Shown here piece by piece: positions 10,324 to 22,837 of a stretch of DNA of 64,000 nt (position 1 is the stretch's first letter; every line of letters starts with the position of its first letter). The translations under genes and the position numbers were made by a program. The stretch covers positions 558,001 through 622,000 of the forward strand of contig JAGMUV010000004.1 in the NCBI GenBank assembly GCA_020744425.1. Reading direction: 5' to 3'. The notes below the pieces were generated by a model that worked only from the letters and a program-made list of their open reading frames with translations, had not been told where the DNA came from and searched no databases. The stretch comes from Dactylonectria macrodidyma. Taxonomy: Eukaryota > Ascomycota > Sordariomycetes > Hypocreales > Nectriaceae.

Positions 10324-11787
10324 TCACCTCCTCTTCTTGACCATGTCGTAGTCAGCGAGAACCTCGTCCAGTGCCTTGGTGGCGAGAATTTCGTCTCGGC
10401 GGAATGGAGCATTGAAGATGGATGGGAGGAGCATGGCGCTGTTAGCATGCTCCTGGGCAAACCCGACCTCAGCATCCCGGCCGCAGCGTTCCTTCGTGAT
10501 GCGGACAGCCTCGAAGAGAAGATCCTTGCCGACGCCCTTGCCACGGTAGCGCAGGCTGGTGGTCCACGCACGGATGACGCCCTTGCCTCCGCGGAGAGCA
10601 ACGCTGCGGTACTTGCGCTTGGGGCCTGCGAGGGCGGCTGGGTTGGGTTCGAGACGCAGAACAAGGGATCCGATGATTTCGTCGTTGTAGCGGGCAGCCA
10701 AGATGGTGTCTTCCTCGCCGTCGTCGGCGCGGAGCCAGCCCCAGCGCAGGCGCTCGGCGAGGGAGACGTAGCCACCGGCGAGGTAGCGGATGCCCATGAG
10801 ATAGCTCATGAAGACGCCGCACGAGACGGTCATGGACACGCCGGCATCGAGGCTGGAGATGAAGCCGAACTGGTAGATGGTGGCAAGAGCGGCAGACAGG
10901 CCGGCGAGGCAGAGCGGGTGGAAGACGAGGGCGACGGAGGCGCGCTGGCGCATCTGAGCGATAGAGTCGGCGACGAGGCGGAGGCCGTCGACCTTGTCGC
11001 GGCGCGACTCGAGCACCTCGAGGGACAGCGGCGGGATATCGATGTTGTCGTCGTCGAGGTCGAAGAGCTGCTCGGCGGAGATGCTGGCCGAGTCAGAGAA
11101 TGGAGAGGGCGAGGGGGCCACGATGGATGCGAAGGGGCTGGAGGGGCCGAGGCGCGGGGTGCTGGTGGCGGAGGACATGGCGGAATGGAGGACGAGGTTG
11201 GCGCGGAGGAATGTGAAGAATGCTGCAAAGAGGCAATTGTCAATTCAGGGTTTCCTTCATTTTGGTGCTTCAATCAAGTTCACAAAGAATTCTTGTGCGC
11301 GGGTAGACAGGGTCAAGAGAGCCACCTTGGAGTGATGGTGGGTCGTGTAAGACGAAGCTATCACCAGCGACATGGCTGCCAAATCCAAACAGGCGACGCC
11401 AAGTACCACTGAACAACCTGGCATCCAGCTAGACGCCGAGAGCCCAAGACCCAAGGCTGCTCATAGCATTAGGTTAAACATCCAGGGTCCGAGGCTCGTG
11501 CCCACAGGGCCAAGCGAGCTGACGACCAGGGTTGGATATTATCCCGGTGGCCAAGGTAACAAGACGAGAAGAAAAAAAAAAATTCGGTTGCGTTACAGCG
11601 ACATTGTTGATGTCGAGATGAAGCAGAAAACTTCAAATACCAGAACAATGAAATTTTGAAAGAAATATCGTAGCTTACCTGCACTCGTCTTCAGCCCTGG
11701 CATGGCGTTATACTTGTCGACCAGTGGGTTGGGATGGTAGGCGCTGAGGTCGAGCTCGCGGATCGCCATGTGGTGGGGGGCTTCCAT
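10324..11787 (-). CDS. Membrane-anchored GNAT-family acetyltransferase
   Basis: Exons 11787-11679 and 11222-10324 give 335 residues; the 456-bp intron is long for this region (GTAAGC donor, TTTGCAG acceptor). The N-terminus MAIRELDLSAYHPNPLVDKYNAMPGLKTSA is characteristic of a conserved fungal GNAT family. A Ser/Pro-rich linker follows, then two hydrophobic segments at about residues 145-195 (ASVALVFHPLCLAGLSAALATIY; GVSMTVSCGVFMSYLMGIRYLAGG). The acetyltransferase part is C-terminal: ILAARYNDEIIGSLVLRLEP, then GVIRAWTTSLRYRGKGVGKDLL, in which RYRGKGVG is the acetyl-CoA pyrophosphate-binding R/Q-x-x-G-x-G/A motif. The hydrophobic pair suggests a hairpin membrane anchor as in NAT8-type enzymes. 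The acceptor substrate is unknown. A Met six codons into the frame (11769) is an alternative start. Confidence 0.82.
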
Positions 11788-14700
11788 ATTGGCGAGAGTC
11801 GAGAGTTGAGATGATGGTGATTATAGAGTGATTCGATAGGAGTAATAAAAAGGATTTGGAGAAATAGCAGAACCGTGTCGAGTCGAGTCGAGACGCAAAG
11901 AGGAAGCCAGCCCCAAAGAGCAGGCGTCGTCGACTAGAGTCGTGTGGTAGATGGATGGATGACGGGTGGGTATAGCAGAGCAGAGCAGACAAAAACCGAG
12001 GGTATCAACGGACCGGAAGCAATAAAAGAAGAACAAGATGGGGAGTGAAGGGAGCAGAGCGTAGAGTGGTGGACGCAAGGAAGATTATACAGTATTAACG
12101 TAGAGGGGTAGATCAGAATTGAGTTGAGGAGGAGAGTGGGTGAAGTGTGGAGAGCAAGAGGAGCAGGAGCTGAGGATGATGAGGACCCGTCGTCAGCATT
12201 AACTATTCGATCAACATGAGAGGAGCCTTGACCTGCGACCCAGGACGTTTTGGTGGTGGTGGCAGCGTGTTTTTTCTTGCCCACCCCGAATCCTTGCGCG
12301 CGGCGGGCGGACAAGACAAGGCCTGGCCCCTCCTTGCTCCTTGTCTCCTGGATCGTTAGTTCGCTGTGTCGTCTGCCTTAGCACCCTGTCTTTTTACTTA
12401 GACCTGGTCCGTTCTTCAAGGCCGGGTAGTTTAGGTATGCCCCCCGCCTGCCCTCTCACTCTTCCTCCTCGGGCGTTGCCATCCCTGGCCTCGGCTTTGC
12501 CCTTGCAATTCGTCGACCGTTCAAACTAGCGATCCGTCGCCTAATGGCTTAGCGGGTTGGTAGGCAAGTTGGATTCCCTGAGGTGGTGGGTTCATTCTCA
12601 ACTGTGAGGTGTGGCGGGTTGGCAGGTTAGCTTCCTGTCACTTGTACCTATGGGGGGTTGGCCCTCTAGGTACCTACCTGCCCTACTTTGTAGGCTAGGT
12701 ACACTCTGGGTGCCATCACTGAACTGAACAACTCGCTTGAGGCGGCTCCTCTTTTAGGCTCCTCTTTTTTTCGTGGTGTGGCCCGTCGCAGTGGGTTTTG
12801 GTGGGTGGCAACCCCGTGAAGCCCTCCAACCCCCCTGTAGCTGTAGGGAGCCAACCGTCCCCCACCACCTTACGCACCTCCAAAGGCGGAAAGGCTCGAT
12901 GGGCGCCCGCAACACTTTGCTCAACAAGGCACCACTCAACACGACATGACATGAACACGCCATGGCCGGCTCGAATCTCCCACTTCCGCGCCTCGATTCA
13001 TTGGCAAAAGGCGACCAAACTGTCGGATCCGGGCTTGCATCGTCACCCCTACGACGTGCAATGATGATGAAGCCATCCGGCGGCTGCGTGATTATGAGGA
13101 ATTTTCTTTCACTCTTCCCTCCGTCCCTCCATCCCCCCCCGTCGATCGTCACGTCAACCCGCCTCGAAGGGTGTCTGTTTGGCTCTGGCTCGTTATCTCG
13201 GATGTCCATCGGCCAGCCATCCATCACACCCATCCTTCATGCATGGTAGCTGCGAGATGCAACGCACATCGACGGCGTGAGGGTCTAACAGGCGGCTATC
13301 TGGTTCTTGGGGACGCGACTGCGTCGGGGTGCCGCACAAGCACTACAAGCCACTATTGCCTTGTTACTTCGTATAGCGGCCGCGCGCGCATCTTTTTCTT
13401 TCTCTCAAAGCCGCAGACAGCGCCGGCCTCAACATCCCCAGCTCCAGTTAGAGCTTCAGCTCCAACTCCCCAGCTCCCAGCTGCTGCAGTCTAAGTGAAA
13501 TTTGGACAAAAGTCGCTGGATGTAGTTGGGAAGCTAACCAGGGGACGAGGGTCGAGGGTCAAGTGTCGACGACTTGGGGTCTCAGCCGACCTTGGAAGCC
13601 AGAAGGCGTTAGTTCTCCGCTGGGCTTCGAACCCTGCAGAGCCCCGTAGCGTTGCCCAACACGCTTCGTTCCGGTGCCCGCGGCGTCTGGTTCCCACTCA
13701 CTATTTCCTTACCTTGTCAACTTGTCCCCTAACAAGAGTCGTCGTTCTGTCAGCCGTGATAGCCAACTGGACGGACTTGCTCAACTTCCCTTGTCCGGGG
13801 GCAGCCGTTGACGACGAAGTACTGCTTCCTTCTGCAAGCCAAGAACGCATGGCTGCCAGGTGTGTGTATGTTGTGTGTGTGGGCACATCGCAACTTTGCC
13901 CGCCATCGCCGGTATCGTGTGATAAGGCGCCATTTACCTGTTCTGCGGCGTCCAATGAGGCGGCACACGATCCGTATGGGAGGTGTCTGAGGCGTCCGCC
14001 CGAGGGCGTCCGAGTCATCTCCAACGCCACGAGCTGCTCGCCGTGAACCGAACTGATGACAACGGCCTCTAGCCTCTAGCAGAACGAACGAATACAGTGT
14101 GGTTAGTCCACTCGTCAACTATTCTAGTAGCGGGCATGGTAGACGGCGCAGCGCCCAGGGGGGACCAACAGGTCTGGACCCGCGACGGCCACCGTCTCGT
14201 GCTCCCGACTGGGGATAGTTGTGCCGCTGAGAAAGGCCAGACTCTCGAGACCAACGACATCCAGTGAGACCAACAGCCAGTCAGCAAGACCAACAGAGAA
14301 ATGGGCTTGATGGGGCACGAGGCAGTCATGGAACTAGCAATCGTTGGCTGAGTGTTCGTTCGGTCTTTTGACGCCATTGTCTTTCATGCGTGCATGGCAT
14401 TAGCTTCACCAGTACCACGGTAGACCAGTCACACGTCCTCGGCCTCGGTTGTTCCCAACCTTTGACCGCTGGTATATCGCCAGCTAACGGGTATACAATG
14501 ATCTCCGCAGGCTGGTCATGATGGCGAGGGTGATGGCGGGACGATGGCGAGGAGGGGACGACGACGACGACAGCGACGATGCAATCCTTATGCGACGCTT
14601 GTGACATACGAGGATGTGACACCCAAGGTCATACAGTAAGTACAGTACATGCTACTCCATATGAAAAATATTTCGTATGGCAAAAATCGATCAAACCCCG

Positions 14701-17700
14701 CCACCGGCGGTACCATGGCATCATCGTCACCTGTACTTACAGTAGCATGAGGATCCCAGATGCTGGCCGGCTCCACCGCTGACGTACCAGACACACGAAT
14801 CCCGAGACATTTGATACAGGCCATAGAGGAAGTGCCTCACGGCCTGACATGACCTACCAGACAGACGAGTGAATAGCAGCTAATTATTTGATAGCTATCG
14901 TTATGGTTGGCTCTGGGTTGGGTTGTGCGGACGGGCTCCGAGAACAAACGAATGCCCCAGTGGGTGGCGTCTTCGCCAACCACAAATCGAACACGCTGCT
15001 AGTCTTGTAAGCCAAAGAATCCCGATCGTGCGGGATGAACTGGGGCCGCGTGGTCATTAGATACCCGACTAAGTTGCCATGAGGCCGTGTCCCGCATCCA
15101 GACCCATTGCTCACCAGCACTAGACGGACTAGTTAACTTAGCTGCTCTCGATGTCATGGTCTATCAATCTGTTGATGGACGCGGGGGAGGTCGGAGCGAA
15201 GCCTCTCGTCGACCGAAAGTCGACCGAGATACGTAGCAGCAATGAACGACCCGGATCTAGGTTCTGGCGAGCTGATTGGAAGGCCGGGTTCAACTTGATA
15301 GTGATGAGCGACCAGCCCCTTCACTCCATCCCGTCACTCCATCAACTACGCCCTGCGAATCTTTGCCAAGCCTGGCCGGGCGTTTCCCTCAAATGTACAT
15401 TCCCCCGTCCATGCGCCCTGAGCTCAAACACCAAGGATGCACTCTTGAAACGCTCGACTCCGTCTGCGCTTCTCCGCAACGTTTGAAAATCAGTTCGTGT
15501 ACCGCAGCTTTGGCCAACTATCGCCAGCCGAGTTGAGATTGCCGCCTTTGGCGACTGCTGAGCCTCGTTCTGGTCCCGTTGCTAAGGGGACTGCTTTTAG
15601 ATTGGACTAGGGTGGGTGATGATGAATGCCTGCCACGCCGCAGTTGGACGACCCCGGCATCAAGGTTACCATTTCTTACAAGTGCCCAGGTCACATGGTC
15701 TGCGTTCGTGGGAAAAGCCGCATTGACTTGTTGGTTTCGTTTCTGTGCCTTGTTTTACGCTTGTATGAGATGGAAACAAGCGATGCTCGAAGTGGTCGAA
15801 GTGACCCCAGGTTGTATCAGCACAAGCAATCTGTGGGGAAGTCTGATCTTGTGTCATGTCATTCATGACAAGCTTCCAGGTCATGTTCCAGCTGCTTGAA
15901 GATCCCTCAATCGAGCTCGTCGGCCACGTCAGCTGTTGACTCGTCGGTTTCAGTATCGATTCTCAATTATATTCGCGTTCGGATAATACATTCTCAATCC
16001 GTTCGCCTTTACGTCAAACCCATTTCAAGCAATCGAAAATTTGGAGGGGGCAGAAACAATGCTCCTCAAGTGTCGGCCGATCAGAACTCGCATTTTTTTA
16101 ATTTTTTTTAGCCGTGAGGAGGATTAAGTCTATATTCATTTCGTACTTTGAACCCTTTGATAGGCAAGTCTTATTTGCAATCCTCGGTGCATCCTTTACA
16201 TAAAATTACCAATAGTCTTTTGTTCTCCGGCCTACACTATTGGCCCGAAGCGTCATCACTACATCGCAACGAGTCAGACTCGCTCGATAGTTCTAATCAC
16301 CATCGCTTTGTGCTAGTTAAAGGGATTGTCCCAACAAATGGACAGGAAAGGCTTCGAGACCGGCACATACCGTCACCTTCAACACCTGAGATGAAAACTC
16401 GGGAGTCCGAAGCCCGAGGCCACCCCGAGGTGGTGCGAGACTGACTAGTCACCTCCCGAATCTTGGGAAACAGTTCCGTGCCAATAATTTACCGAATTCT
16501 TTTCGATGTGCATCGGATTTGCCCTTACAAAGTATATCTTCCCTAGAAATCCCCGCTCCCAAAGTCAAAAAAGCCATCTGGGAACACGGGAGGGGGGTCG
16601 AATGCAACTAATGCGGAACATGATCGGCGATTGCGTCCACGGGCGAGAGGAGATAATGAGTTCGTTTTGCTAACAAACTACCGACATGTGTGCAGGAGCT
16701 GTGTCGAGCGAATCCCGGTGGCATGTGAGCGAGGCACAGTCTGCATCGGGATTGACCTCGGGCTCTCCCCGAAACATTGTTTGGTTGAGTCTTCTCCAAA
16801 TCTATGGTATATGCCCCATATATGACGTTGTGAGTGCAGCCAGTGACATACCGGTAGGTTTAACCCGGGACCAGAAAACTAGTATTACGCTCGAAGTCAC
16901 GGATTGGAAGCCTTTGTGGGCCAGCAAGGGCACCTATCAATGCGTGCAAGCCAAAGTAAAGAAATGATTCCGTTATCTTTGGCAGTCGAAGCACCTCTCT
17001 CTTGCTCCTCCAAGCCGCAGTGGCAGTCGCGGATAGTCCGTCCCTTGCACTTCGCGATGGAACACATCAGCCAACCAGAGTATTCGATTCTCGGAGATGA
17101 TTGATTACGGACTCGGACCTCTAGGCTGGCGGCAGCCGAGCTGAACAAGAGCGGCAACTGTAGTTTTGACTCTTAACACCTCGCTCTAGAGTGAAAGCCC
17201 ATCTCATAACATGTTTTATCTTCACAAAATTAAAATTCATATCCCTATTCCATCTTTTTCATATTCGTCCTTGTCGAATTCTCGGTCTAGCTTTCGGTCA
17301 GCTCAACCTCGTTGGGTTGTTCTAGCTCACGTCTCGACATCATCGATATCTCATAATGTGCCTCTCCGTGCTCCCTATGGCGTTACTGGAAGCCGGCGTG
17401 GTCGTCGAGGGCTCTTAGATGATTGCGTCCTGAAGCATTGGCGAGAAGCAGTACAGTGGCGTTTCCGGGAGGCTTAGCTGAGAACATGGCGGAACGCATC
17501 AACAGCTCCATTATCCGGCCTGTCGACTACTTACCCACCTTTACCAGCCCGTATTACCTGTTTCCGAGCAGGTCGATGCTGATTCCATCAGATATAAGGT
17601 CACGGGCTACTACGAGTTCTGTTCGGGAGGCTAAATGGTTGTCAGCTCGAGTGGTTCCAGCGCAGCCAGATCAGCAGTAGCCTCTTTTGCGGCGAGCAAC

Positions 17701-17940
17701 CGGATCACCGGCTTCTCAAGGGTGTGATTTCTCCCAATACTTTTTATGGCAGTGGTAAGCAGAATAGTGGACTGATAGAATCACCTCCGAATCGCTGATA
17801 TACTCGGTTCTCGCCATCATCATCGTCGGAGACCTGATCCAATTAGCAAAACCCCCGGAAAGGAGAGGATCGAGTTGTATCAACGGAACACGTGTGCATA
17901 TCAGTCTCATTAGCCAGCTACTTACTGATACATGCGTCTA
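11788..17940. other. Long gene-free stretch
   Basis: Six kilobases with no ORF that shows a family signature or a convincing spliced structure. Purine/pyrimidine-biased sequence next to the acetyltransferase (11.8-12.2 kb) is probably its leader and promoter. From about 15.9 to 17.7 kb there are several short overlapping ORFs with cysteine-containing stretches but no consistent frame; they may be decayed coding sequence, which I cannot identify. No tRNA or 5S rRNA was recognised. Confidence 0.5.
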
Positions 17941-18257
17941 GGTCTTCATCGGTAGCAACATGACTCTCTACAAGGATAAGTACAGCGGCGTCATGTGGTC
18001 ATACTGTGGCGTTGATGACATGGACTGCGACCTTGGCTGCAGCAGAGACATACACAGGCTTACATATCGACAATTGCGGGTACATCGTGGCCAACTTTGT
18101 TGTCGATGAGCATTATTCTTCGAAGATGAATTTGACCACGCCGACGACAGCTTCAGGTACCGCTGCCGAGTCTGCTTCGGCAACGGCCAGTTCGGACAAC
18201 GCTGCTGGTCGTTTGACACAGGCCTCAGCACGAACTACGGTCATCTTCTTGTGGTAA
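17941..18257 (+). other. Possible decayed secreted or wall-protein ORF
   Basis: One frame reads VFIGSNMTLYKDKYSGVMWS followed by a Cys-rich patch (YCGVDDMDCDLGC). An overlapping frame continues with YTGLHIDNCGYIVANFVVDE, then a Ser/Thr/Ala-rich run (TTPTTASGTAAESASATASS) and a stop at 18257. The shift of frame in the middle suggests either an intron I cannot place or a broken gene. Ser/Thr-rich C-termini are common in fungal wall and GPI-anchored proteins. No family was recognised. Confidence 0.2.
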
Positions 18258-18869
18258 CAATCACGGAGTTGTTATTCTGATACAGGTTGGGAATGAACTG
18301 CAATGGTTGATGTCTGGCTCACATTGTATAGTCATTTCTCTCAAATCTGTCGAAGCTTAAGAGAGATCAGCTTAGAACGATCCGAGGAAGGGAATGCGCA
18401 TTAGGCTTTGGGGTTTCAAGTCAACTACTCCCTTCCTTTCTCTTTCTCTCTCTCTTCCATAAGGGAGCATTCGCTTTGCTCCTCGGTGGTAATAACGCAT
18501 GCATACGAAATGGCCCCGCTTCTGTTATATAAGTAACCAGCGAGGCGCGTAAGCTTGTCAGATAACTGACCACCTTATCCAGCAAGCCCTTGCTGATACC
18601 ACCAAGTATGACAAAACAAAGAGCTGAAAGAAGAATGACGTGCGTCGGTCAATGGCAAACCCGGGGCTGAAATGACGATTGATAGCGACCTTGCCATTGG
18701 GTGAACCCCGCAATCTAGGTCGTCGACCATTGCCAAAAGCAGATCTGGGCGAAGCCATGCATAAAGAGCTCGAATCCCTGGCCTGAACAAGGAATGCATT
18801 CCTTCGGAAGCACCACAAGATAAAAGTCAAAGATAAAAAAGAAGATATAGAAGAACGAACATCAACATC

Positions 18870-19492
18870 ATGTCGACAAAGTCTATCGTTCCAGAGTTTG
18901 AGGCCGCAAACGAGAAATACGCGGCCTCGTTTACCAAGGGCGACCTGCCCCTCCCCCCAGGACGGTAAGTCAACAAAATACACGATAACAAAAGCAAAAC
19001 TGCCGCTGATACAAGCATCATGAGGGCAGAAAAGTCATTGTCCTCGTCTGCATGGATGCTCGAATCGACCCCGCGAGGGCATTGGGTCTCGAGGAGGGCG
19101 ATGCGCACGTCATCCGCAACGCCGGCGGCCGCGCCTCGGACGCGCTCCGATCCGTCATCATCTCACAGCAGCTCCTCGGGACTCGCGAGATTGTCGTGAT
19201 TCATCATGTAAGAGTCCTTCTGCTCCGATATTTTTCTAGGCTTTTTATTGACTTGTGTGGGTAGACCGACTGCGGCATGCTCACCTTCTCGGACACCGAT
19301 CTCAAAGCCAAGGTCAGAAGTGACCTAGGCGAGGACGCCGATCACATCGCGTTTCTCCCGTTCAAAGATTTGAAGCAGAGCGTTCGAGACGACGTTTCTT
19401 TCCTGAAGAAGAACTCCTTTGTGCTTGACGTTCCCGTTACAGGCTACGTCTACGATGTCAAGACGGGCAAGATCGAGAAGGTGGAAGCCTAA
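18870..19492 (+). CDS. Small beta-carbonic anhydrase-like protein
   Basis: Exons 18870-18964, 19030-19207 and 19265-19492 give 166 residues. Beta-carbonic anhydrases interconvert CO2 and bicarbonate using zinc. Signature residues are present: Cys39 with the Asp41-Arg43 dyad in VCMDARIDP, and His91 and Cys94 in HHTDCG; a conserved [16 protein letters not shown] lies between them. The length and the NAGG context match the short group of fungal and bacterial enzymes rather than the 220-residue plant type. No targeting peptide is evident, so it is probably cytosolic. It lies convergent to the ABC transporter. Catalysis is inferred from the complete ligand set; some short members of this group are poorly active or accept other substrates. 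Confidence 0.88.
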
Positions 19493-19810
19493 TGGATACC
19501 AAGATGGGGGATAGTTTATTTTGTAGCCAAATCAAACGTAAATTCTAATGAGCTTGGGCATCTGGTTAAGAAATCGCAGTTGGGCACAAGGTAACTACGT
19601 CAAAATGCTTGTTTAATGCTCGTCATTGCTCAGTGATCGATATTAGCCCGCAACGTTTTTGGTTCACTTATAAGAAAAGAAGCAAGGATGGGGTAGGACA
19701 AGATCAAAGCAAGGGAAGACTGGATCCAATCGCTGAATTAATACTCCAAGCAATGCAGATTGAATTCATGATACCCACGTAGAACGTTACATCCCGCTGC
19801 TCCCGTTGTA
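19493..19810. other. Convergent 3' flank
   Basis: Spacer between the carbonic anhydrase and ABC transporter stop codons, with no coding signal. Confidence 0.6.
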
Positions 19811-22800
19811 TCACCTTCGTAATCGATGTCCAACAAGCATGCCAATATACGCAAGCACCCTGTAAACAGACCCAATGCCAAATAAGACAAGAATATTGAT
19901 CCACTTCCAATCCAGATGAAATCCTGTCACTGTAGACGCGGCCTCGACATTAAACAGGTACTCAAACGGCGCCACCAGCTGGCCAAAGTAGAGCTCGGCC
20001 AGCCAGACTCCAGGAGACGCCCTCCAGAGCCACTCGAGGTGCCACTTCTTGACTTGTGCCAGGGGCGGCGCCGCTCCGGAGAGGATGCCAACGATAAGAC
20101 TGATCATGGTTGCGAAAAGCGGTGCGTCCTCCCGCCGGACGACCATGCTCACACAACTCGCGAGCCCGTAGATGCAGTAAAAGTACAGCAGATTCGCGAG
20201 AAACGCGATATTGTAGTTGATTATGGGCACAGACAGCACGAGTACGAGCGTCGTGAAGTGGAAGCAGCCAAGAGTCATGCGGGGCAAGACGGACAAGATC
20301 TTGGCAACAAAGTAGGCCAGTCGAGAATGGCCAGCTTCGGCCTCTCGACGGTGAAGGAGCGTCTCCTCGGAGAAGCTCTTGACGCCCGGCGCACCAGCCA
20401 CGAGTCCAATGGCGATGGCCATAAGAAGTGCCAGTTCTGGGGCGGAACGAAAGTCCATAGCCGTCGAAAGAACCCCGTAAGGCTCGTTGAAGAGTCCAAC
20501 AAAGAGAACACCTTTCTTAGGGTTCTCAGCCAGGCCTAAAAGCCCTCCAGCGAGAGTCGCCAATCCCATCTCGGCACAGAAAGCACCCTTCGCACGGTAT
20601 TGCTGGAGAAAAGCTCGCTTCAGACAAAGCCATGCTTGCTTTAGCCGCGGTGCTCCGCGTTTCTTGAGGGCTTGGTGCATCGAGTTCCCACCCAGGATAG
20701 AGGCCGTTGTGTTGCGTTTAGTCTCTTCTCCCTTGGACTGTCGCCAACTTCCCCAATGGGCGATCAATGCCTCCTTAGAGATGTCACCGCTCCGCTTGTA
20801 ATCTCTACCGTTTCCAGTGATGATGTCAGTAATCACATCAGCGTGGTTAGAGTGCTCAGGGAAATGGAAACCGACGCCCTCGAAGTAGGGTGTGGCCTCG
20901 ATCTGTGGGCCCTCGTATATAGTTTGGCCGTTTCCAAGGAGTATCAGGTCGTCGAAGAGTTCGAAGATCTCTGTGCGAGGCTGGTGGATAATGACAATGA
21001 TGGAGATTCCAAGTCGAGCAATGGCCTTGAGAGTCCGCATGATAGACGAAGCCGCAGTGGCATCCAGACCGCTGGTTGGTTCATCCAGGAAGATGGCCAT
21101 TGGTGCTGCCGCCAACTCCATGCCGATGCTCACACGCTTCCTCTGTCCGCCACTAATGACAGGCTTTCCCACGCTGCCAACCAACGAGTCTCGCACATGT
21201 GAAAGCTCCAGGCAGTCAATGACCGACTCGACGTGTGCCTTGATGTCAGTATCGCGCCAGGTTCGAGGCAACCGGATACGAGCCGAATGCACGATGTTCT
21301 CGTAGACAGTCAGCTCAGGCAGCACGATGTCGTCTTGGGGTACGTAGCCAGTCAACTTCTTGTACCGCTTCATCTTGCCAGGTACGTTGTTGACGGCGAC
21401 GAGGCCGCCTGTGTTGCTTGTCTTGCCCATCAACACGTTTACAAAGGTCGATTTTCCAGCCCCCGAACCGCCCATGACTGCCACGAGACACCCGCGTTCG
21501 ATTGACCCGGTCACATTCTGAAGGATTGGCCGCGGGCTGCCCTTGGGGTGGAAGACTAGATCAGAGTATGCAAACGACAATCCAAAATTGGTGGCCTCGG
21601 TTGCCTTTCTCATGGATTCGATAAAGGCCCTGAGATGCGGCGACAACTCTGCCTCTGTTTGAGACCTGTCAGTGTTGTTGGCATCCAGCACGTCGAAAGC
21701 GGCCTCGAACCCTGTCCAGGTATCCTGTCTTGGCATATATGTCGCATTCATTGGAACCATTTCTTGGTCCGTCTCGTCAGGAAGTGCCCTATAGCCGGTA
21801 ACGGACGCCTTCAAGCCGCTCATGCCTTTGTTGCTCTTCAGGGCGCTAACGTGTGCTCGAGAACTGGTCCGGAAGCGTTGGTGGAACTTCAAAAAGAAGA
21901 CCCCGGCGACGAGGAGAGCGTCGAGTATGATGAGAACGATAATGGGGATCAGATAGAGCTGGTAGGATGAACCCTCGAGACAGCGGCTACCGAAGCTGCA
22001 AGGAGTCGGCGTTGAGGCACCAGGTTGACAGTAGGATCCCGCTGGGCAGCGGATTGTCTTTTTCCCCTTAGCAGAGGGAGGACAGTACCAGCCTTGCTGG
22101 CAGACGACGGGCTCAAATGGCCCCATGGCAATATTCTTGCCATTGAGGGCACATACTGACCCAGCTAACCTCGCGACCTGGCATTCGGAAATCGGAGGGC
22201 AAAACAGGGGCAGCGAGTTGATGGTGTTGTTGGGGCCTGAGCATGTCAGCATAGCTCAGTTGTCACATCATAATAGTTCCAGGGTCGCCGGCTTACATAG
22301 GAATCCTTCACTGCAACCCTTGTACAGCCATGAGTCGACGCCTTGCAACTGCATAGGCATAGCGCCGGGTCTCCAGCAGGGTGTGGCAGCGATTGGGATG
22401 TCGCCCTTGCTCGACTGGGCGTAGGCTTGGTAGTAGGTGGTCGAGAACTTGGTGTTGTTCTTGCCGGTACAGGCGCGGTCATAGACAGTGAGGCTTTTGA
22501 CGTTCTTCAAGGGCTTAAGGGACTTCGAACTGAAGCTCCATACCTTGGCCTCGGTGGTATCTGGGCCGTTGGAGTCGTTGTTGATGGTCAAATTGGCCTC
22601 GTTGCCGCCATTGAGCGTCTTGAACCATTTGCCCGTCGTCGTCTCGTACACGCCCTGTGTCTGGTTTCCGATACACTGCCACGCAGCTGTGTCTTTCTTC
22701 GACGAGTCCGTAATGGGGAGAGGACGCAGAGCGCAGAGACAGGCTTGCGTGTCAAGGAAGACGGGCCCTGAAAGTTCATCCTCTTGTGGCCAAAACGGGT

Positions 22801-22837
22801 CCTGAGGCACCAATGCTGGGTCAATGGAGCTGGACAT
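19811..22837 (-). CDS. Adp1-like ABCG transporter
   Basis: Exons 22837-22297 and 22236-19811 give 988 residues. The product is a half-size ABCG (white-type) transporter of the Adp1 group. It has a long Cys-rich luminal or extracellular N-domain (CxC, CIGNQTQ, then repeated CPPS/CPAGSYC motifs to about residue 265), a first membrane helix at about 274-296, and a nucleotide-binding domain. Walker A GGSGAGKST lies at about 436, the signature ISGGQRKR at about 541, Walker B FLDEPTSGLD at about 563, and the H-loop in IIHQPR. A C-terminal set of membrane helices follows. The proposed first Met lacks a signal peptide, whereas this family usually has one, so a further 5' exon is likely; the TCCAG just inside the proposed first exon could be its acceptor. 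The substrate is unknown. Confidence 0.88.

Noticed and set aside
10246..11412. 388-codon plus-strand ORF
   Set aside because: It is antisense to the acetyltransferase exon and consists of Glu/Gly/Ala-rich shadow sequence; the minus strand carries the recognisable GNAT motifs.
12535..12615. tRNA-like A-box and B-box resemblance
   Set aside because: TGGCTTAGCGGG and GGTTCATTC resemble internal promoter boxes, but no acceptor or anticodon stems pair.
13620..13650. GGGTTCGAAGCCC on the minus strand, resembling a tRNA T-arm
   Set aside because: No A-box or complete cloverleaf could be built on its 5' side.
13495..14046. 183-codon plus-strand ORF
   Set aside because: No domain, irregular composition, and equally open frames on the other strand; no splice context.
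19916..20539. 207-codon plus-strand ORF
   Set aside because: Antisense shadow of the ABC transporter membrane domain.
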